Positions 33,639-43,552 of a stretch of DNA of 64,000 nt are shown piece after piece. The notes under the pieces were generated by a model that was not told where the DNA came from, ran no database searches, and saw only the letters and a list, made by a program, of their open reading frames with translations. The translations under genes were made by a program, and so were the position numbers. Positions within the stretch are counted from its first letter, which is position 1. Every line of letters begins with the position of its first letter. This DNA is from Kitasatospora sp. Root107 (GTDB lineage: Bacteria > Actinomycetota > Actinomycetes > Streptomycetales > Streptomycetaceae), in the NCBI RefSeq assembly GCF_001424875.1, contig NZ_LMCT01000001.1, positions 700,116-764,115 on the forward strand, given 5' to 3'.

Positions 33639-34292
33639 GGCAGCCCTCCTCGTCGTCCTCGCCCGGTGCGGTGCGCCGGCTCTGCTGCCGGGGCACCCAC
33701 GCCAAAGGTGTACACGTACGGTGCGGCCGGTGCGGCTCCCATGATGGACCGGCCGGCCCCGGATGCCGTAACGACCCTGGTCGCGCGTGGCGCGTTCCGG
33801 CCCCCGGTGAACGGCGCGGACGTGGTGGGAGTCACGGCCGGAGTGGCCCGATGTGGCCAACCACCGGTTGCGCGCCCCTCCCCGTGCGGGGAGTGGTCGG
33901 CTATTCTCGTGGCGTGAGGGACCTGGGCAGAGTCGCCCCCGGGTCCTTTTGTGTTTTCAGGACGCCACGTACGAATGGCCTCCCGGGACGGTGCCCCACC
34001 CGCACCGCCGTCGGCGAGGACCGGTCGGCCGGAGCCGCACAACGGTGTGCGGGAGCCCGGCCGGGCGGGAGTACAGCGGGAGCAGACCGGAAGGTTCGCG
34101 GATGAGCAGGACTGAGACGGCGCGTCAGGGGTTGCGGGATTCCTGGTGCACGCCCCGGCCCGTGCTGCGCGCTCACGAACCGGTCGGATCTCACCCCTCG
34201 GACGTCCGCTCCCCCACCTTCACCGCAGCCGTCCACCGGCCCCCCGGCCGGCCGGCTGCGACCGCGACGACCCGGAAAGGGGACTACCGGGT
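33639..34292. other. long intergenic region upstream of glnR
   Basis: A 654-bp divergent gap. It contains TATTCT at 33902-33907, followed by a hairpin with a T-rich tail at 33919-33957 (separate entry), and a proline/arginine-rich pseudo-frame that I do not regard as coding. The glnR leader is long and GC-rich. No repeat copy is present. Confidence 0.45.
33919..33957 (+). terminator. hairpin with T-rich tail upstream of glnR
   Basis: A 9-bp stem (33919-33927 with 33938-33946, GGACCTGGG with CCCGGGTCC including one G-T pair), followed by TTTTGTGTTTT. It looks like an intrinsic terminator only about 20 bp after a TATTCT box, so it may end a very short transcript or attenuate the glnR leader. 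Confidence 0.55.
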
Positions 34293-35024
34293 ATGAGTTC
34301 TCTCCTCCTCCTCACCAACGCGCTGCAGCCTTCCGCCGAGGTACTGCCGGCCCTCGGCCTGCTGCTGCACACCGTCAGGGTGGCCCCGGCCGAGGGCTCC
34401 GCCCTGGTCGACACCCCGAGCGCCGACGTCATCCTGGTGGACGGCCGGCGGGACCTGCCGCAGATCCGCAGCCTCTGCCAGCTGCTCCGCTCCACCGGGA
34501 TCGGCTGCCCGCTGATCCTGGTGGTCACCGAGGGCGGTCTGGCCGCCGTCACCGCCGAGTGGGGCATCGACGACGTCCTGCTGGACACCGCGGGCCCGGC
34601 CGAGGTCGAGGCCCGGCTGCGGCTGGCGATGGGCCGGCTCCAGGTGATCTCCGACGACAGCCCGCTGGAGATCCGCAACGGCGACCTCGTCGTCGACGAG
34701 GCCACCTACTCGGCCAAGCTCAAGGGGCGGGTGCTCGACCTGACCTTCAAGGAGTTCGAGCTGCTGAAGTACCTGGCCCAGCACCCGGGCCGGGTCTTCA
34801 CCCGGGCCCAGCTGCTCCAGGAGGTCTGGGGCTACGACTACTTCGGCGGCACCCGGACGGTGGACGTGCACGTCCGGCGGCTGCGGGCGAAGCTCGGCGT
34901 CGAGAACGAGCAGCTGATCGGCACCGTCCGCAACGTCGGCTACCGCTTCGTGATCCCGGAGAAGCCGGACAAGGGCGAGCGGCCCGGCCTGGAGCAGCGC
35001 TCCCCGGCCGCCCGCGAGTACTGA
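34293..35024 (+). CDS. glnR: nitrogen-regulatory response regulator GlnR
   Basis: A 243-residue orphan OmpR-type regulator of nitrogen assimilation. The receiver is atypical: it begins [20 protein letters not shown] without the acidic pair, keeps an Asp at residue 50 ([10 protein letters not shown]), and has no kinase partner nearby. The winged-helix domain is [27 protein letters not shown] through GYRFVIP. The sequence is close to streptomycete GlnR, the activator of glnA, amtB and nir genes. The ATG is at 34293. The C-terminal tail after GYRFV is short. Confidence 0.95.
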   Translation: MSSLLLLTNALQPSAEVLPALGLLLHTVRVAPAEGSALVDTPSADVILVDGRRDLPQIRSLCQLLRSTGIGCPLILVVTEGGLAAVTAEWGIDDVLLDTAGPAEVEARLRLAMGRLQVISDDSPLEIRNGDLVVDEATYSAKLKGRVLDLTFKEFELLKYLAQHPGRVFTRAQLLQEVWGYDYFGGTRTVDVHVRRLRAKLGVENEQLIGTVRNVGYRFVIPEKPDKGERPGLEQRSPAAREY

Positions 35025-35139
35025 CGGTCCGTCACGGCCGATCCGTCGTGACCGGGCTTGTCCGACTACGCCCCGGCTTGTCCGGGGCGGGTCGGGCATC
35101 CCCCGCACCCCCCTTGCGCCACCCGCGTAGACTCCCCAC

Positions 35140-36183
35140 GTGGCCAAGGTGACGCGTGACGATGTAGCCCGACTGGCTGGGACCTCGACCGCGGTCGTCA
35201 GCTACGTCATCAACAATGGGCCGCGCCCGGTCGCGCCCGCGACCAAGGAGAAAGTGCTCGCGGCGATCGACCAGCTCGGCTACCGGCCGAACAGCGTCGC
35301 CCAGGCGATGGCCTCCCGGCGGACCAACCTGGTCGGCATGGTCGTCCCCGACGCCCGGCAGCCGTTCTTCGCCGAGATGGCGCACGCGGTCGAACGCGCC
35401 GCCTCCGAGCGCGGCAAGCTGGTGCTGATCGGCAACTCCGACTACGTGGACGACCGCGAGGTGCACTACGTCCGCGCCTTCCTCGGCATGCGGGTCTCCG
35501 GCCTGATCCTGGTCAGCCAGGGCCCCTCGCAGCGGGCCGCCGAGGAGTTCGCCGCGATGGAGGGGGCGAAGGTGGTGCTGCTGCACCGCCGCCCCGAGGC
35601 GATCGACGACGTCGCGGTGGTCACCGACGACGTGGGCGGTGCCGAGACCGCCGTCCGCCACCTGCTGGAGGTGCACGGGCACCCGTACGTGGTCTGCTTC
35701 GGCGGCCCGGTCGAGCAGCCCGCCCCCGGCGACCCGGTGATCGACCACGTGGAGGGCTGGCAGCGGGCGATGGACGCGCACGGTCTGCCGGTCGAGCCCA
35801 ACCTGGTGGACGCCCCGTTCCACCGCTACGGCGCGTACGAGGTCGCGGTGAAGCTGCTGCGCTCCCCGGAGCGTCCGCCCGCGATCTTCTGCTCCACCGA
35901 CGACCAGGCGATCGGCGTGCTCCGGGCCGCCCGCGAGGTCGGCCTGCGGGTGCCGGAGGACCTGGCGGTGGCCGGCTTCGACGACATCCCGGAGGCCGCG
36001 CTGGCCGACCCGCCGCTGACCACCGTCGCCTCGGACCGGGACGCGATGGCCCGGGCCGCCGTCGACCTGGTGCTGGACGACTCGCTGATGGTGCCGGGTT
36101 CGGACACCGAGCGGGTCCGGAAGTTCCCGTCCCGGCTGGTCATCCGCCGTTCCTGCGGCTGCGGAGCCCCCACCGAGGCCTGA
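35140..36183 (+). CDS. LacI-family transcriptional regulator
   Basis: A 347-residue repressor. It has an N-terminal helix-turn-helix ([28 protein letters not shown]), the hinge [15 protein letters not shown], and a periplasmic-binding-like effector domain ([34 protein letters not shown]). The C-terminal extension ends RRSCGCGAP, a Cys pair seen in some actinobacterial members. The start is GTG at 35140. No sugar operon is adjacent, so the effector cannot be named. Confidence 0.93.
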   Translation: MAKVTRDDVARLAGTSTAVVSYVINNGPRPVAPATKEKVLAAIDQLGYRPNSVAQAMASRRTNLVGMVVPDARQPFFAEMAHAVERAASERGKLVLIGNSDYVDDREVHYVRAFLGMRVSGLILVSQGPSQRAAEEFAAMEGAKVVLLHRRPEAIDDVAVVTDDVGGAETAVRHLLEVHGHPYVVCFGGPVEQPAPGDPVIDHVEGWQRAMDAHGLPVEPNLVDAPFHRYGAYEVAVKLLRSPERPPAIFCSTDDQAIGVLRAAREVGLRVPEDLAVAGFDDIPEAALADPPLTTVASDRDAMARAAVDLVLDDSLMVPGSDTERVRKFPSRLVIRRSCGCGAPTEA

Positions 36184-36230
36184 CCAGGCTTTATGAGAAG
36201 TCAACGGGCTTCTCGGGTGGCTCTGACCGC

Positions 36231-36250
36231 GCTCTCATCCGGCTCTCATC
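36231..36250 (+). promoter_or_regulatory. tandem GCTCTCATC repeats upstream of the serine protease gene
   Basis: GCTCTCATC occurs at 36231-36239 and again at 36242-36250, an 11-bp period typical of OmpR-family response regulator sites. It is 22 bp before the protease ATG. The downstream response regulator is the natural candidate to bind it. Confidence 0.6.
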
Positions 36251-36271
36251 AATCGGGCGGACGTTGGATGC

Positions 36272-37360
36272 ATGAGCGACCAGCACCGCAACACCGAAGA
36301 CCAGGGTCCGTACGGCTACCCGGGCTGGACCCCGCCGCAGCCGTCTCTGCCGCCGACCGAGCCGCCGACCGCCCACGTGATCGAGGGCACCGTGCTCCCG
36401 CACGGCCCGTACGCCGAGGACTTCGCCGCTCCCCCGGCCCCGCCCACGCCCCCGCCGGGCCACGCCCGTAAGGGCTTCCTCAAGGGCCGGCTCGCCCTGG
36501 TCGCCGCCGTGGCCACGGTGGCCGCGCTGCTCGGCGGCGTCACCGGCGGGGTGATCGCCGCCGGTGACGGTTCCGGCGGCGGCAGCTCCAGCACGCTGGT
36601 CAGCCCGGTCTCCTCGAAGTCCGACGGCAGCGCCGACGTCACCGCGATCAACTCGGCGGTCTCGCCGAGCGTCGTCCAGATCACCGTGAAGTCCGGCTCG
36701 GGCACCGCGACCGGCACCGGCGTGGTGCTCACCGCCAACGGCCAGATCCTGACGAACTATCACGTCATCTCCGGCGCCGTCAGTGGCGGCGGCCAGCTCA
36801 CCGTCACCTTCAAGGACGGCTCCACCAAGAGCGCCACCGTGACCGGCACCGACGCCGCCCTGGACGTCGCCGTGATCACCGCCAGTGGCGTCAGCGGCCT
36901 GCGCACCGCCACCCTCGGCGACTCGGACGCAGTCCAGGTCGGCGACTCGGTGGTCGCCATCGGCAACCCCGAGGGCCTGACCGGCACCGTCACCTCCGGC
37001 ATCATCAGCGCCAAGGACCGCCCGGTCACCGTCCAGGTCGACGAGTCCACCACCAGCGGCAACGGCGGCTTCGGCTTCCCCAACCTCCCCGGCCAGCGCA
37101 GCACCGGCTCGTCGGGCGGTGAGACCGCCAACTACAAGGCGCTGCAGACCGACGCCGCGCTCAACCCCGGCAACTCCGGCGGTCCGCTGATCAACGCCGC
37201 CGGCCAGGTGATCGGCCTCAACTCCGCGATGTACTCCGCCGGCGGCTCCAGCTCCACCGCCGACTCCGGCACGGCGGGCAGCGTCGGCCTCGGCTTCGCC
37301 ATCCCGATCAACGACATCAAGAACGTGCTGCCGAAGTTGCAGGCCGGCCAGCAGCTCTGA
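36272..37360 (+). CDS. membrane-anchored trypsin-like serine protease (HtrA-type, no PDZ)
   Basis: A 362-residue protein. It has a Pro-rich cytoplasmic lead (about 1-70), one transmembrane segment (LALVAAVATVAALLGGVTGGVIAA), a Ser/Gly linker, and an extracytoplasmic trypsin domain. The triad is visible: His in TNYHVISG, Asp in DAALDVAVI, Ser in NPGNSGGPLINA. DegP/HtrA proteins usually carry PDZ domains; this one ends at FAIPINDIKNVLPKLQAGQQL without one. It is followed after 45 bp by the two-component genes, suggesting an envelope-stress unit. Confidence 0.92.
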   Translation: MSDQHRNTEDQGPYGYPGWTPPQPSLPPTEPPTAHVIEGTVLPHGPYAEDFAAPPAPPTPPPGHARKGFLKGRLALVAAVATVAALLGGVTGGVIAAGDGSGGGSSSTLVSPVSSKSDGSADVTAINSAVSPSVVQITVKSGSGTATGTGVVLTANGQILTNYHVISGAVSGGGQLTVTFKDGSTKSATVTGTDAALDVAVITASGVSGLRTATLGDSDAVQVGDSVVAIGNPEGLTGTVTSGIISAKDRPVTVQVDESTTSGNGGFGFPNLPGQRSTGSSGGETANYKALQTDAALNPGNSGGPLINAAGQVIGLNSAMYSAGGSSSTADSGTAGSVGLGFAIPINDIKNVLPKLQAGQQL

Positions 37361-37405
37361 GCCGGACAATGACAGGACGACCGGACTAGGAAAGGTCCCG
37401 CCCCG

Positions 37406-38179
37406 ATGACACCCCCCGCCGACGACCGCACCCCTGCCGAGACCCCGGGCGGCACCGCCCGTCTCCTCGTGGTCGACGACGAGCCCGCCCTGCGGGACGC
37501 CCTGGAGAGCAGCCTCGCCTTCGAGGGCTACGAGGTCACCACCGCCACCGACGGCTTCGAGGCACTGGACGCCGTCGAACGCGACCACCCCGACCTGGTG
37601 CTGCTCGACATCATGATGCCCCGGATGGACGGCCTCACCGCCGTCCGCCGGATGCGGGCCAGGGGCGACACCGCCCCCGTCCTGATGCTCACCGCCCGCG
37701 ACGCGGTCGGCGACCGGGTCACCGGCCTCGACGTCGGCGCCGACGACTACCTGGCCAAGCCGTTCGAACTCGACGAACTGCTGGCCCGGGTCCGGGCGTT
37801 GCTCCGCCGCAGCGCCCTCGCCTCGGAGGCCGCCGCCCGCGCGGCGGTGGAGGCCGAGGACACCGAGGTGATGGCCTTCGGCGACCTGCGGATGAACACC
37901 GCCACCCGCGAGGTCACCCGCGAGGGCAAGCCGATCGAGCTGACCCGGACCGAGTTCATGCTGCTGGAGATGTTCCTCTCGCACCCGCGCCAGGTGCTGA
38001 CCAGGGAGCAGATCCTCAAGGCCGTCTGGGGCTTCGACTTCGAGCCCTCCTCCAACTCGCTGGACGTCTACGTGATGTACCTGCGCCGCAAGACCGAACA
38101 GGGCGGCCTCCCCCGCCTGATCCAGACCGTCCGCGGCGTCGGCTACGCCCTCCGGTCTGCAACCGGCACAGCGGCGTGA
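37406..38179 (+). CDS. OmpR-family response regulator
   Basis: A 257-residue regulator. The receiver has the acidic pair in [14 protein letters not shown], the phospho-acceptor Asp in [13 protein letters not shown] and the Lys in [14 protein letters not shown]. The DNA-binding winged helix is [21 protein letters not shown] through RGVGYALRS. It resembles MprA/TcrA-type regulators. It overlaps the kinase start by 4 bp and probably controls the upstream protease gene through the GCTCTCATC repeats. Confidence 0.95.
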   Translation: MTPPADDRTPAETPGGTARLLVVDDEPALRDALESSLAFEGYEVTTATDGFEALDAVERDHPDLVLLDIMMPRMDGLTAVRRMRARGDTAPVLMLTARDAVGDRVTGLDVGADDYLAKPFELDELLARVRALLRRSALASEAAARAAVEAEDTEVMAFGDLRMNTATREVTREGKPIELTRTEFMLLEMFLSHPRQVLTREQILKAVWGFDFEPSSNSLDVYVMYLRRKTEQGGLPRLIQTVRGVGYALRSATGTAA

Positions 38180-39639
38180 AGCGACTCACGGGCTGGTTCC
38201 GCAGCCGCTCCCTCCGGAGCCGGCTCGCCATGCTCACCGCCGCCGCGGTGGCGGTCGCCATCGCGCTCTCGGCACTGGCCTGCTGGTTCATCGTCAGGGG
38301 GCAGCTGTACGACCAAGTGCAGAGCAACCTCAAGGCTGCACCGAACTCACCGAACGCCGGTACTCGACCCGGGGCCACCTACTGGCCCTGTGGTGCCACC
38401 CCGGACTCGGCTCTGGCCAATGCCACCGCCGCAGTCGGCAAGCTGCCGGCCGGGCAGCCCCTCGGCCCCCGCTGGCCGCTCCAGGCGATCACCCCGGACC
38501 AGCAGATCTGCCTCCAGATCGGCTCCAGCCACGCGATCAAGGTCACTTCGGCCGATCTGGCACTGCTGAACTCCACCACCGCGCCCGGGACGTACGTCTT
38601 CCACGAGAGCGCGTACACCAACGGGGAATCGGTCATGGTGCGCGCGTCGACCTTCACCAACGAGGGGCAGACCTACGTCATGCTGGCCGCCGAGCCGCTT
38701 GCCTCGGTGGAGAACTCGCTCCAGCAGCTCGCCTTCATCCTGCTCGGCGTCGCCGCCCTCGGTGTGGTGGGTGCGGGTGTTACCGGGCGCTTGGTCGCGC
38801 GCTCAGCGCTCAAGCCCGTTGACCAACTGACCGACGTGGTGGAGCACATCGCCCGTACCGAGGAGGTCGGCTCCACCATCCCCGTGCACGGGGACGACGA
38901 GATCGCCCGGCTCTCCTCCTCCTTCAACTCGATGTCCACCGCGCTCGCCAACTCCCGTGACCGGCAGACCCGGCTGATCGCCGACGCCGGGCACGAGCTC
39001 CGTACGCCGCTCACCTCCCTCCGGACCAACGTCGACCTGCTGATCCGCTCCAACGACACCGGTCGCCCGCTCCCCGAGGCGACCAGGACCAAGCTGCTCG
39101 GCAACATGAAGGCGCAGATGCAGGAGCTCACCCTGCTGATCGGCGACCTGCTCCAGCTGTCCCGCCCCGACTCCCCCAGGCCCGAGCAGAACCCCACCGT
39201 GGTTGCTCTGCACGAGATCGCCGAACGGGCCGTCGAACGGGCCCGGCTGCGCGGCCCCGGCCTGCACTTCGACCTCGCCATCGACCCCTGGTACGTCCAC
39301 GGCGACGCCGCCGCACTGGAGCGCGCGGTGATCAACCTGCTGGACAACGCGGTCAAGTACTCCCCGCCCGGCGGCACCGTCGAAGTCACCCTGGACCATG
39401 GCCGGTTGACCGTCCGCGACCACGGCCCCGGCATCCCCCAGGACGAACTCCAGTACGTCTTCGACCGGTTCTGGCGCTCCCCGTCCTCCCGCCAGCTCCC
39501 CGGCTCCGGCCTCGGGCTCTCGATCGTCGCCCAGACCGTCCGCGACTCCGGCGGCGAGGTCGCTCTCGGTGCACCCCCGGACGGCCCGGGCACCCTGGCC
39601 ACCGTCCGTCTCCCCGGCCAGCCGGCCCGACCCGAGTGA
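38176..39639 (+). CDS. two-component sensor histidine kinase
   Basis: A 487-residue MprB-like kinase. It has a first transmembrane segment ([23 protein letters not shown]), an extracytoplasmic loop of about 140 residues, a second segment ([20 protein letters not shown]), HAMP ([20 protein letters not shown]), HisKA with the phospho-His in [14 protein letters not shown], and HATPase with [21 protein letters not shown] and GSGLGLSIV. The GTG start overlaps the regulator stop (GTGA), giving coupling. The protein pair probably senses an envelope signal. Confidence 0.95.
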   Translation: MKRLTGWFRSRSLRSRLAMLTAAAVAVAIALSALACWFIVRGQLYDQVQSNLKAAPNSPNAGTRPGATYWPCGATPDSALANATAAVGKLPAGQPLGPRWPLQAITPDQQICLQIGSSHAIKVTSADLALLNSTTAPGTYVFHESAYTNGESVMVRASTFTNEGQTYVMLAAEPLASVENSLQQLAFILLGVAALGVVGAGVTGRLVARSALKPVDQLTDVVEHIARTEEVGSTIPVHGDDEIARLSSSFNSMSTALANSRDRQTRLIADAGHELRTPLTSLRTNVDLLIRSNDTGRPLPEATRTKLLGNMKAQMQELTLLIGDLLQLSRPDSPRPEQNPTVVALHEIAERAVERARLRGPGLHFDLAIDPWYVHGDAAALERAVINLLDNAVKYSPPGGTVEVTLDHGRLTVRDHGPGIPQDELQYVFDRFWRSPSSRQLPGSGLGLSIVAQTVRDSGGEVALGAPPDGPGTLATVRLPGQPARPE

Positions 39640-39651
39640 ACGGACAGGCCG

Positions 39652-40056
39652 TCAGCCGGCTGCCCGCACCATCGCCAGCAGGCCGCTGAGGTCTTGTTCG
39701 AAGGTGAACTCCCGGACCAGGGTGGTCCATCGTCCCTGCTCCCGTCGCCACACGAAGGTGTAGAGCACCGGCACACCCTCTTCGGCCCGGCGCATGACGA
39801 TCGTCCCCTGGCCGCCGTACTCGCTGGTGGTCAGGAAGCTGACGTCGTCGAGCGTCTCGCCGACCCGCTGCCCCTGGGCACGCACCGCCCGGAAGCGGGC
39901 CATGAACTGCTCCTTCACCAGGGTCACCACCTGCCCCGCCCCGTCGAACCGGACGTTCTCGAACTCCGGGTCGTAGAGCGCGTCCAGCGCCTCCACGTCC
40001 ATCGCAAGACCGGCGTTCAGGTACTCCCACATCCGGTCCACCAGCGACTGATCCAT
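39652..40056 (-). CDS. SnoaL-like / NTF2-fold protein
   Basis: A 134-residue NTF2-fold protein. The N-terminal helix is VDRMWEYLNAGLAMDVEALDALYDPEFENVRFD, followed by the four-stranded cone (VLYTFVWRREQGRWTTLVREF). No catalytic residues typical of polyketide cyclases are evident, so an enzymatic role is uncertain. The ATG is complementary to 40054-40056, preceded by GGGAG. It is convergent with the kinase gene, 12 bp between stops. Confidence 0.78.
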   Translation of the reverse strand: MDQSLVDRMWEYLNAGLAMDVEALDALYDPEFENVRFDGAGQVVTLVKEQFMARFRAVRAQGQRVGETLDDVSFLTTSEYGGQGTIVMRRAEEGVPVLYTFVWRREQGRWTTLVREFTFEQDLSGLLAMVRAAG

Positions 40057-40151
40057 GGTCAACTCCCAACCCCCGGGGCCTCGGTACGGCCCGTCACCCC
40101 TCCAAGGTCGCAGCCGCCACTCACAGATCACCGTCATCCCACCCACACGAA

Positions 40152-40177
40152 AGGAGCACCCCCGCAGGGGTGCTCCT
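40152..40177 (-). terminator. hairpin downstream of the 5'-nucleotidase gene
   Basis: An 11-bp stem (40152-40162 with 40167-40177, arm AGGAGCACCCC) with a CGCA loop, 28 bp beyond the nucleotidase stop codon on the minus strand. Confidence 0.75.
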
Positions 40178-40204
40178 CTCACTGCATCAGACCGTCAGCA
40201 GACG

Positions 40205-42022
40205 TCAGTCGAGGTCCTCGCCGACGCCGATGATCTTGATCCGGTCCTGCGCCGGGACCGCCAGCGGGGCGGTGGCGGTGGAGTTCGCACCGAGGTAGGC
40301 CGCAAACAGGTCCAGGTCGGAGACGCCGACCAGCTTGTCGGTGCCCGCCGCGAAGGTCGGGAAGCCGTCGCCGCCACCGGCCAGGAACTCGTTGGCCGCG
40401 ACCCGGTAGTTGGCCGTCAGGTTGATCGGGGCGCCGTTCAGCTTGACCGAGTCGGCCGGCACCCGGTCGGCACCGGTCTTGTTCAGGTTCAGGGTGTAGG
40501 TCAGGCCCTTGGAGATCTGCAGGATCTTCGGGGCGACGGTGTTGCCGCCGCTGACCTGCTCCTTGAGCAGCTGGATGACCTGGGCACCCGTCAGGGTCTT
40601 GACCTGCATCATGTTGGTGAACGGCTGGACGGTGAACGCCTCGCCGTAGGTCACCACGCCGTCGCCCTCGGCGCCGCTGGCCTTGTAGACCAGGTCGGAC
40701 CGGATGCCACCGGGGTTCATGAAGGCGATCTGCGCGCCGCCCTTGTCGGCCGCAGCGAGCCCGGCCAGCTGGGCGTCGGCGATCACGTCACCGAGCGGCT
40801 TCTCGAAGGCGCTGGAGCCACGGCCGTTGATGTCGGCACCGATCCAGCCGAGCGAGCGGTTGGCGATCGGGGCCGCCAGCTTGCTGTACTGGCTGATCAG
40901 CGAGGTGATGTCCGGCGCCTTCTCGACGGTGCGGCGCACCACGTGGTTGGCGGCGGTGACCGAGGGGCGGACGATGGCGCCGGAGCGCTTGTCCAGCTTG
41001 AGGTTGATCTCGGTGTACAGGCGGCCGAAGGAGGCAGCGCTGGTGACCGAGCGCAGCTCGCCGTTCGGGTCCGGGATGGCGCAGGCGTACGCGTTGTGGG
41101 TGTGACCGGTGACGATCGCGCCGATCGCCGGGTCCAGGCCCTTGGCGATGTCCACGATCGGGCCCGAGATGCCCTGGCCGGCCGCGCCGCAGTCGTAGTT
41201 GTAGGTGGTGGAGGCGGGGTAGCCGCCCTCGTGGATCAGCGCCACGATCGAGTCCACGCCACGGTGCTTGAGCTCCTTGGCGTACTTGTTGATGGTCTCG
41301 ATCTCGTCGCCGAACTTGAGGCCCTGGATACCGGCGGCGGTGACGATGTTCGGCGTGCCCTCCAGGGTCGCGCCGATGAAGCCGACCTTGACGCCGTGGA
41401 CGTTCTTCACCCAGTACGGCTTGAGTATCGGGCGGCCGGTCTTCTCGTTGGTGACGTTGGCGGCCAGGTACTGGAATTCCGCGCCGTCGAACTCGCGGCC
41501 TTCCTCGTAGCAGCCGTCGGTCGGGTGGCAGCCGCCGTTCTGCAGCCGGAGCAGCTCCTTGGAGCCCTCGTCGAACTCGTGGTTGCCGACGCTGGTGACG
41601 TCCAGGCCGATCTTGTTGAGTGCCTCGACGGTGGGCTCGTCGTGGAACAGCGCGGAGACCAGCGGGCTGGCGCCGACCAGGTCGCCGGCCGCGACGGTGA
41701 CCGTGTTGGAGTGGCCCTCGCGGGCCTGGCGCAGCGCGGTGGCCAGGTACTCCATGCCGCCGGCCGGGGTGTCCACCACCTTGCCGGTCGCCGGGTCGAT
41801 CTCCTTGATGTTGCCGGAGGAGCCGGCCGGCGGCTCCAGGTTCCCGTGCAGGTCGTTGATCGCGAGGATCTGGAGGTCCTCGGTCTTCGGCTTGTGCCAG
41901 TCCCAGTCCCAGCCGTTCGCCTGGGCGGCGCCCGGCGCGAGCAGTGTCCCGAAAAGACCGACGGCGGCGGCCGCGGCGTACGCGGGCCGACGGAAGCGGC
42001 CGAGCTGGCCGACATTGGGCAT
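40205..42022 (-). CDS. secreted bifunctional metallophosphatase / 5'-nucleotidase
   Basis: A 605-residue secreted enzyme. The signal peptide contains AYAAAAAVGLFGTLLAPGAAQAN. The metallophosphatase domain follows with LQILAINDLHGNLEPP, VAAGDLVGASPL, SVGNHEFDEGSKELL and VTGHTHNAY, all dimetal ligands. Then comes the 5'-nucleotidase C-terminal domain (PGGIRSDL, YGEAFTVQPFTNMM). It probably salvages extracellular nucleotides and phosphate. The ATG is complementary to 42020-42022. Its direction and proximity to the phosphate island suggest, but do not prove, PhoP control. Confidence 0.94.
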   Translation of the reverse strand: MPNVGQLGRFRRPAYAAAAAVGLFGTLLAPGAAQANGWDWDWHKPKTEDLQILAINDLHGNLEPPAGSSGNIKEIDPATGKVVDTPAGGMEYLATALRQAREGHSNTVTVAAGDLVGASPLVSALFHDEPTVEALNKIGLDVTSVGNHEFDEGSKELLRLQNGGCHPTDGCYEEGREFDGAEFQYLAANVTNEKTGRPILKPYWVKNVHGVKVGFIGATLEGTPNIVTAAGIQGLKFGDEIETINKYAKELKHRGVDSIVALIHEGGYPASTTYNYDCGAAGQGISGPIVDIAKGLDPAIGAIVTGHTHNAYACAIPDPNGELRSVTSAASFGRLYTEINLKLDKRSGAIVRPSVTAANHVVRRTVEKAPDITSLISQYSKLAAPIANRSLGWIGADINGRGSSAFEKPLGDVIADAQLAGLAAADKGGAQIAFMNPGGIRSDLVYKASGAEGDGVVTYGEAFTVQPFTNMMQVKTLTGAQVIQLLKEQVSGGNTVAPKILQISKGLTYTLNLNKTGADRVPADSVKLNGAPINLTANYRVAANEFLAGGGDGFPTFAAGTDKLVGVSDLDLFAAYLGANSTATAPLAVPAQDRIKIIGVGEDLD

Positions 42023-42184
42023 GAGGATTCCCCTGCACCGTTTGGGGCTCCGCTGTGGGGGGAGCCGAGGGTGGTGTGACCCGATGCAGCCTAGAGTCAA
42101 CGCGCGTAGCTGTCAGGACCCAGGAGGTAACGAGAGCGTTTCCTGGAGACGAATCCGACTCGGCGGTCGAAGACTGAGCACCCG

Positions 42185-43534
42185 TCACCTACGCGGCTCG
42201 GCCTCCAGATGCCGCTCGGCCCGGTCCCGCTCCGCCACCGCGTCCTCGGTCATCGCGCGGTCGGTGTACACCAGAGGGCGCTCGGCCTCGGTGATGATGT
42301 GCTTGACCACTTGGACGTTGCCGTTCACGTCCCAGACCGCGATGCCGGGGGAGAGGGTCGGGATGATCTCCACCGCCCAGCGCGGCAGGCCCAGCACCCG
42401 GCCGGTGGCTCTCGCCTCGTCGGCCTTCTGCATGTAGATCGTCCGGGTGGAGGCCATCTTGAGGATCGCCGAGGCCTCCTTGGCCGCCGCCCCGTCCACC
42501 ACGTCGGAGAGGTGGTGGACCACCGCGACGAAGGACAGCCCGAGCCGGCGGCCGAACTTCAGCAGCCGCTGGAACAGCTGGGCCACGAACGGGCTGTTGA
42601 TGATGTGCCAGGCCTCCTCGACCAGGAAGATCCGCTTCTTCCGGTCGGGACGGATCCAGGTGTGCTCCAGCCAGACCCCGACGATCGCCATCAGGATCGG
42701 CATCGCGATCGAGTTCCGGTCGATGTGCGAGAGGTCGAAGACGATCAGCGGCGCGTCCAGGTCGATGCCGTCGGTGGTGGAGCCGTCGAACATGCCGCGC
42801 AGGTCGCCGTCGACCAGCCGGTCCAGCACCAGCGCCACGTCCAGACCCCAGGACTGGACGTCCTTGACCTCGACCCCGAGCGAGTCGGTCGAGCCCAGCT
42901 CGGGGCTGCGCAGGGTGGTGATGATGTCGTCCAGCACCGGCTGACGGTCCGTCACGGTGGCCAGTACATGGGCGTGCGCGGCCTTCAGCGCGAAGCCCGC
43001 CCGCTCCTCCAGGCCGCGCCCCATCGCCACCTCGATGATGGTGCGCAGCAGCGACAGCTGGCCCGTGGTGGTGATCGCCGGGTCGAGCGGGTTGAGCTTG
43101 ACGCCGCCGTCCCGGGCGGCCATCGGGTCGAGCCGGATGGACTTTATCCCCAGCGCGTTGGCGATCAGGTTCCACTCGCCGACGCCGTCCTCGCCCTGCG
43201 CGTCCAGTACCACCACCTGGCGGTCCTTGAAGCGCAGTTGGCGCAGCACGTAGGTCTTCTCCAGCGCCGACTTGCCGTTGCCGGACTCGCCGAGCACCAG
43301 CCAGTGCGGGGCGGGCAGCTGCTGCCCGTACAGCTGGAACGGGTCGTAGACATAGCCCTTGCCGCTGTACACCTCGCGGCCGATGATCACCCCGGAGTCG
43401 CCCAACCCCGGGGCGGCGGTGGGCAGGTACACCGCCTGGGCCTGGCCGGTGGAGGTGCGTACGGGCAGCCGGGTGGTCTCCACCTTGCCGAACATCAGGC
43501 TGGTGAAAGCGTCGGTCAGGCTTCCGATGGCCAT
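42185..43534 (-). CDS. VirB4/TraC-like conjugation ATPase
   Basis: A 449-residue ATPase. Walker A is LVLGESGNGKSALEKT (about residues 77-92), with VVVLDAQGEDG as the following strand, Walker B RIFLVEEAWHIIN, and FVAVVHHLSD as the sensor strand. It corresponds to the motor half of VirB4; the N-terminal half appears to be the separate SCO6880-like protein encoded just upstream, 18 bp away. It would energise a membrane-spanning transfer or secretion machine. The ATG is at 43532-43534. Confidence 0.87.
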   Translation of the reverse strand: MAIGSLTDAFTSLMFGKVETTRLPVRTSTGQAQAVYLPTAAPGLGDSGVIIGREVYSGKGYVYDPFQLYGQQLPAPHWLVLGESGNGKSALEKTYVLRQLRFKDRQVVVLDAQGEDGVGEWNLIANALGIKSIRLDPMAARDGGVKLNPLDPAITTTGQLSLLRTIIEVAMGRGLEERAGFALKAAHAHVLATVTDRQPVLDDIITTLRSPELGSTDSLGVEVKDVQSWGLDVALVLDRLVDGDLRGMFDGSTTDGIDLDAPLIVFDLSHIDRNSIAMPILMAIVGVWLEHTWIRPDRKKRIFLVEEAWHIINSPFVAQLFQRLLKFGRRLGLSFVAVVHHLSDVVDGAAAKEASAILKMASTRTIYMQKADEARATGRVLGLPRWAVEIIPTLSPGIAVWDVNGNVQVVKHIITEAERPLVYTDRAMTEDAVAERDRAERHLEAEPRR

Positions 43535-43552
43535 CAGTGGTCCTCCCGGGAA

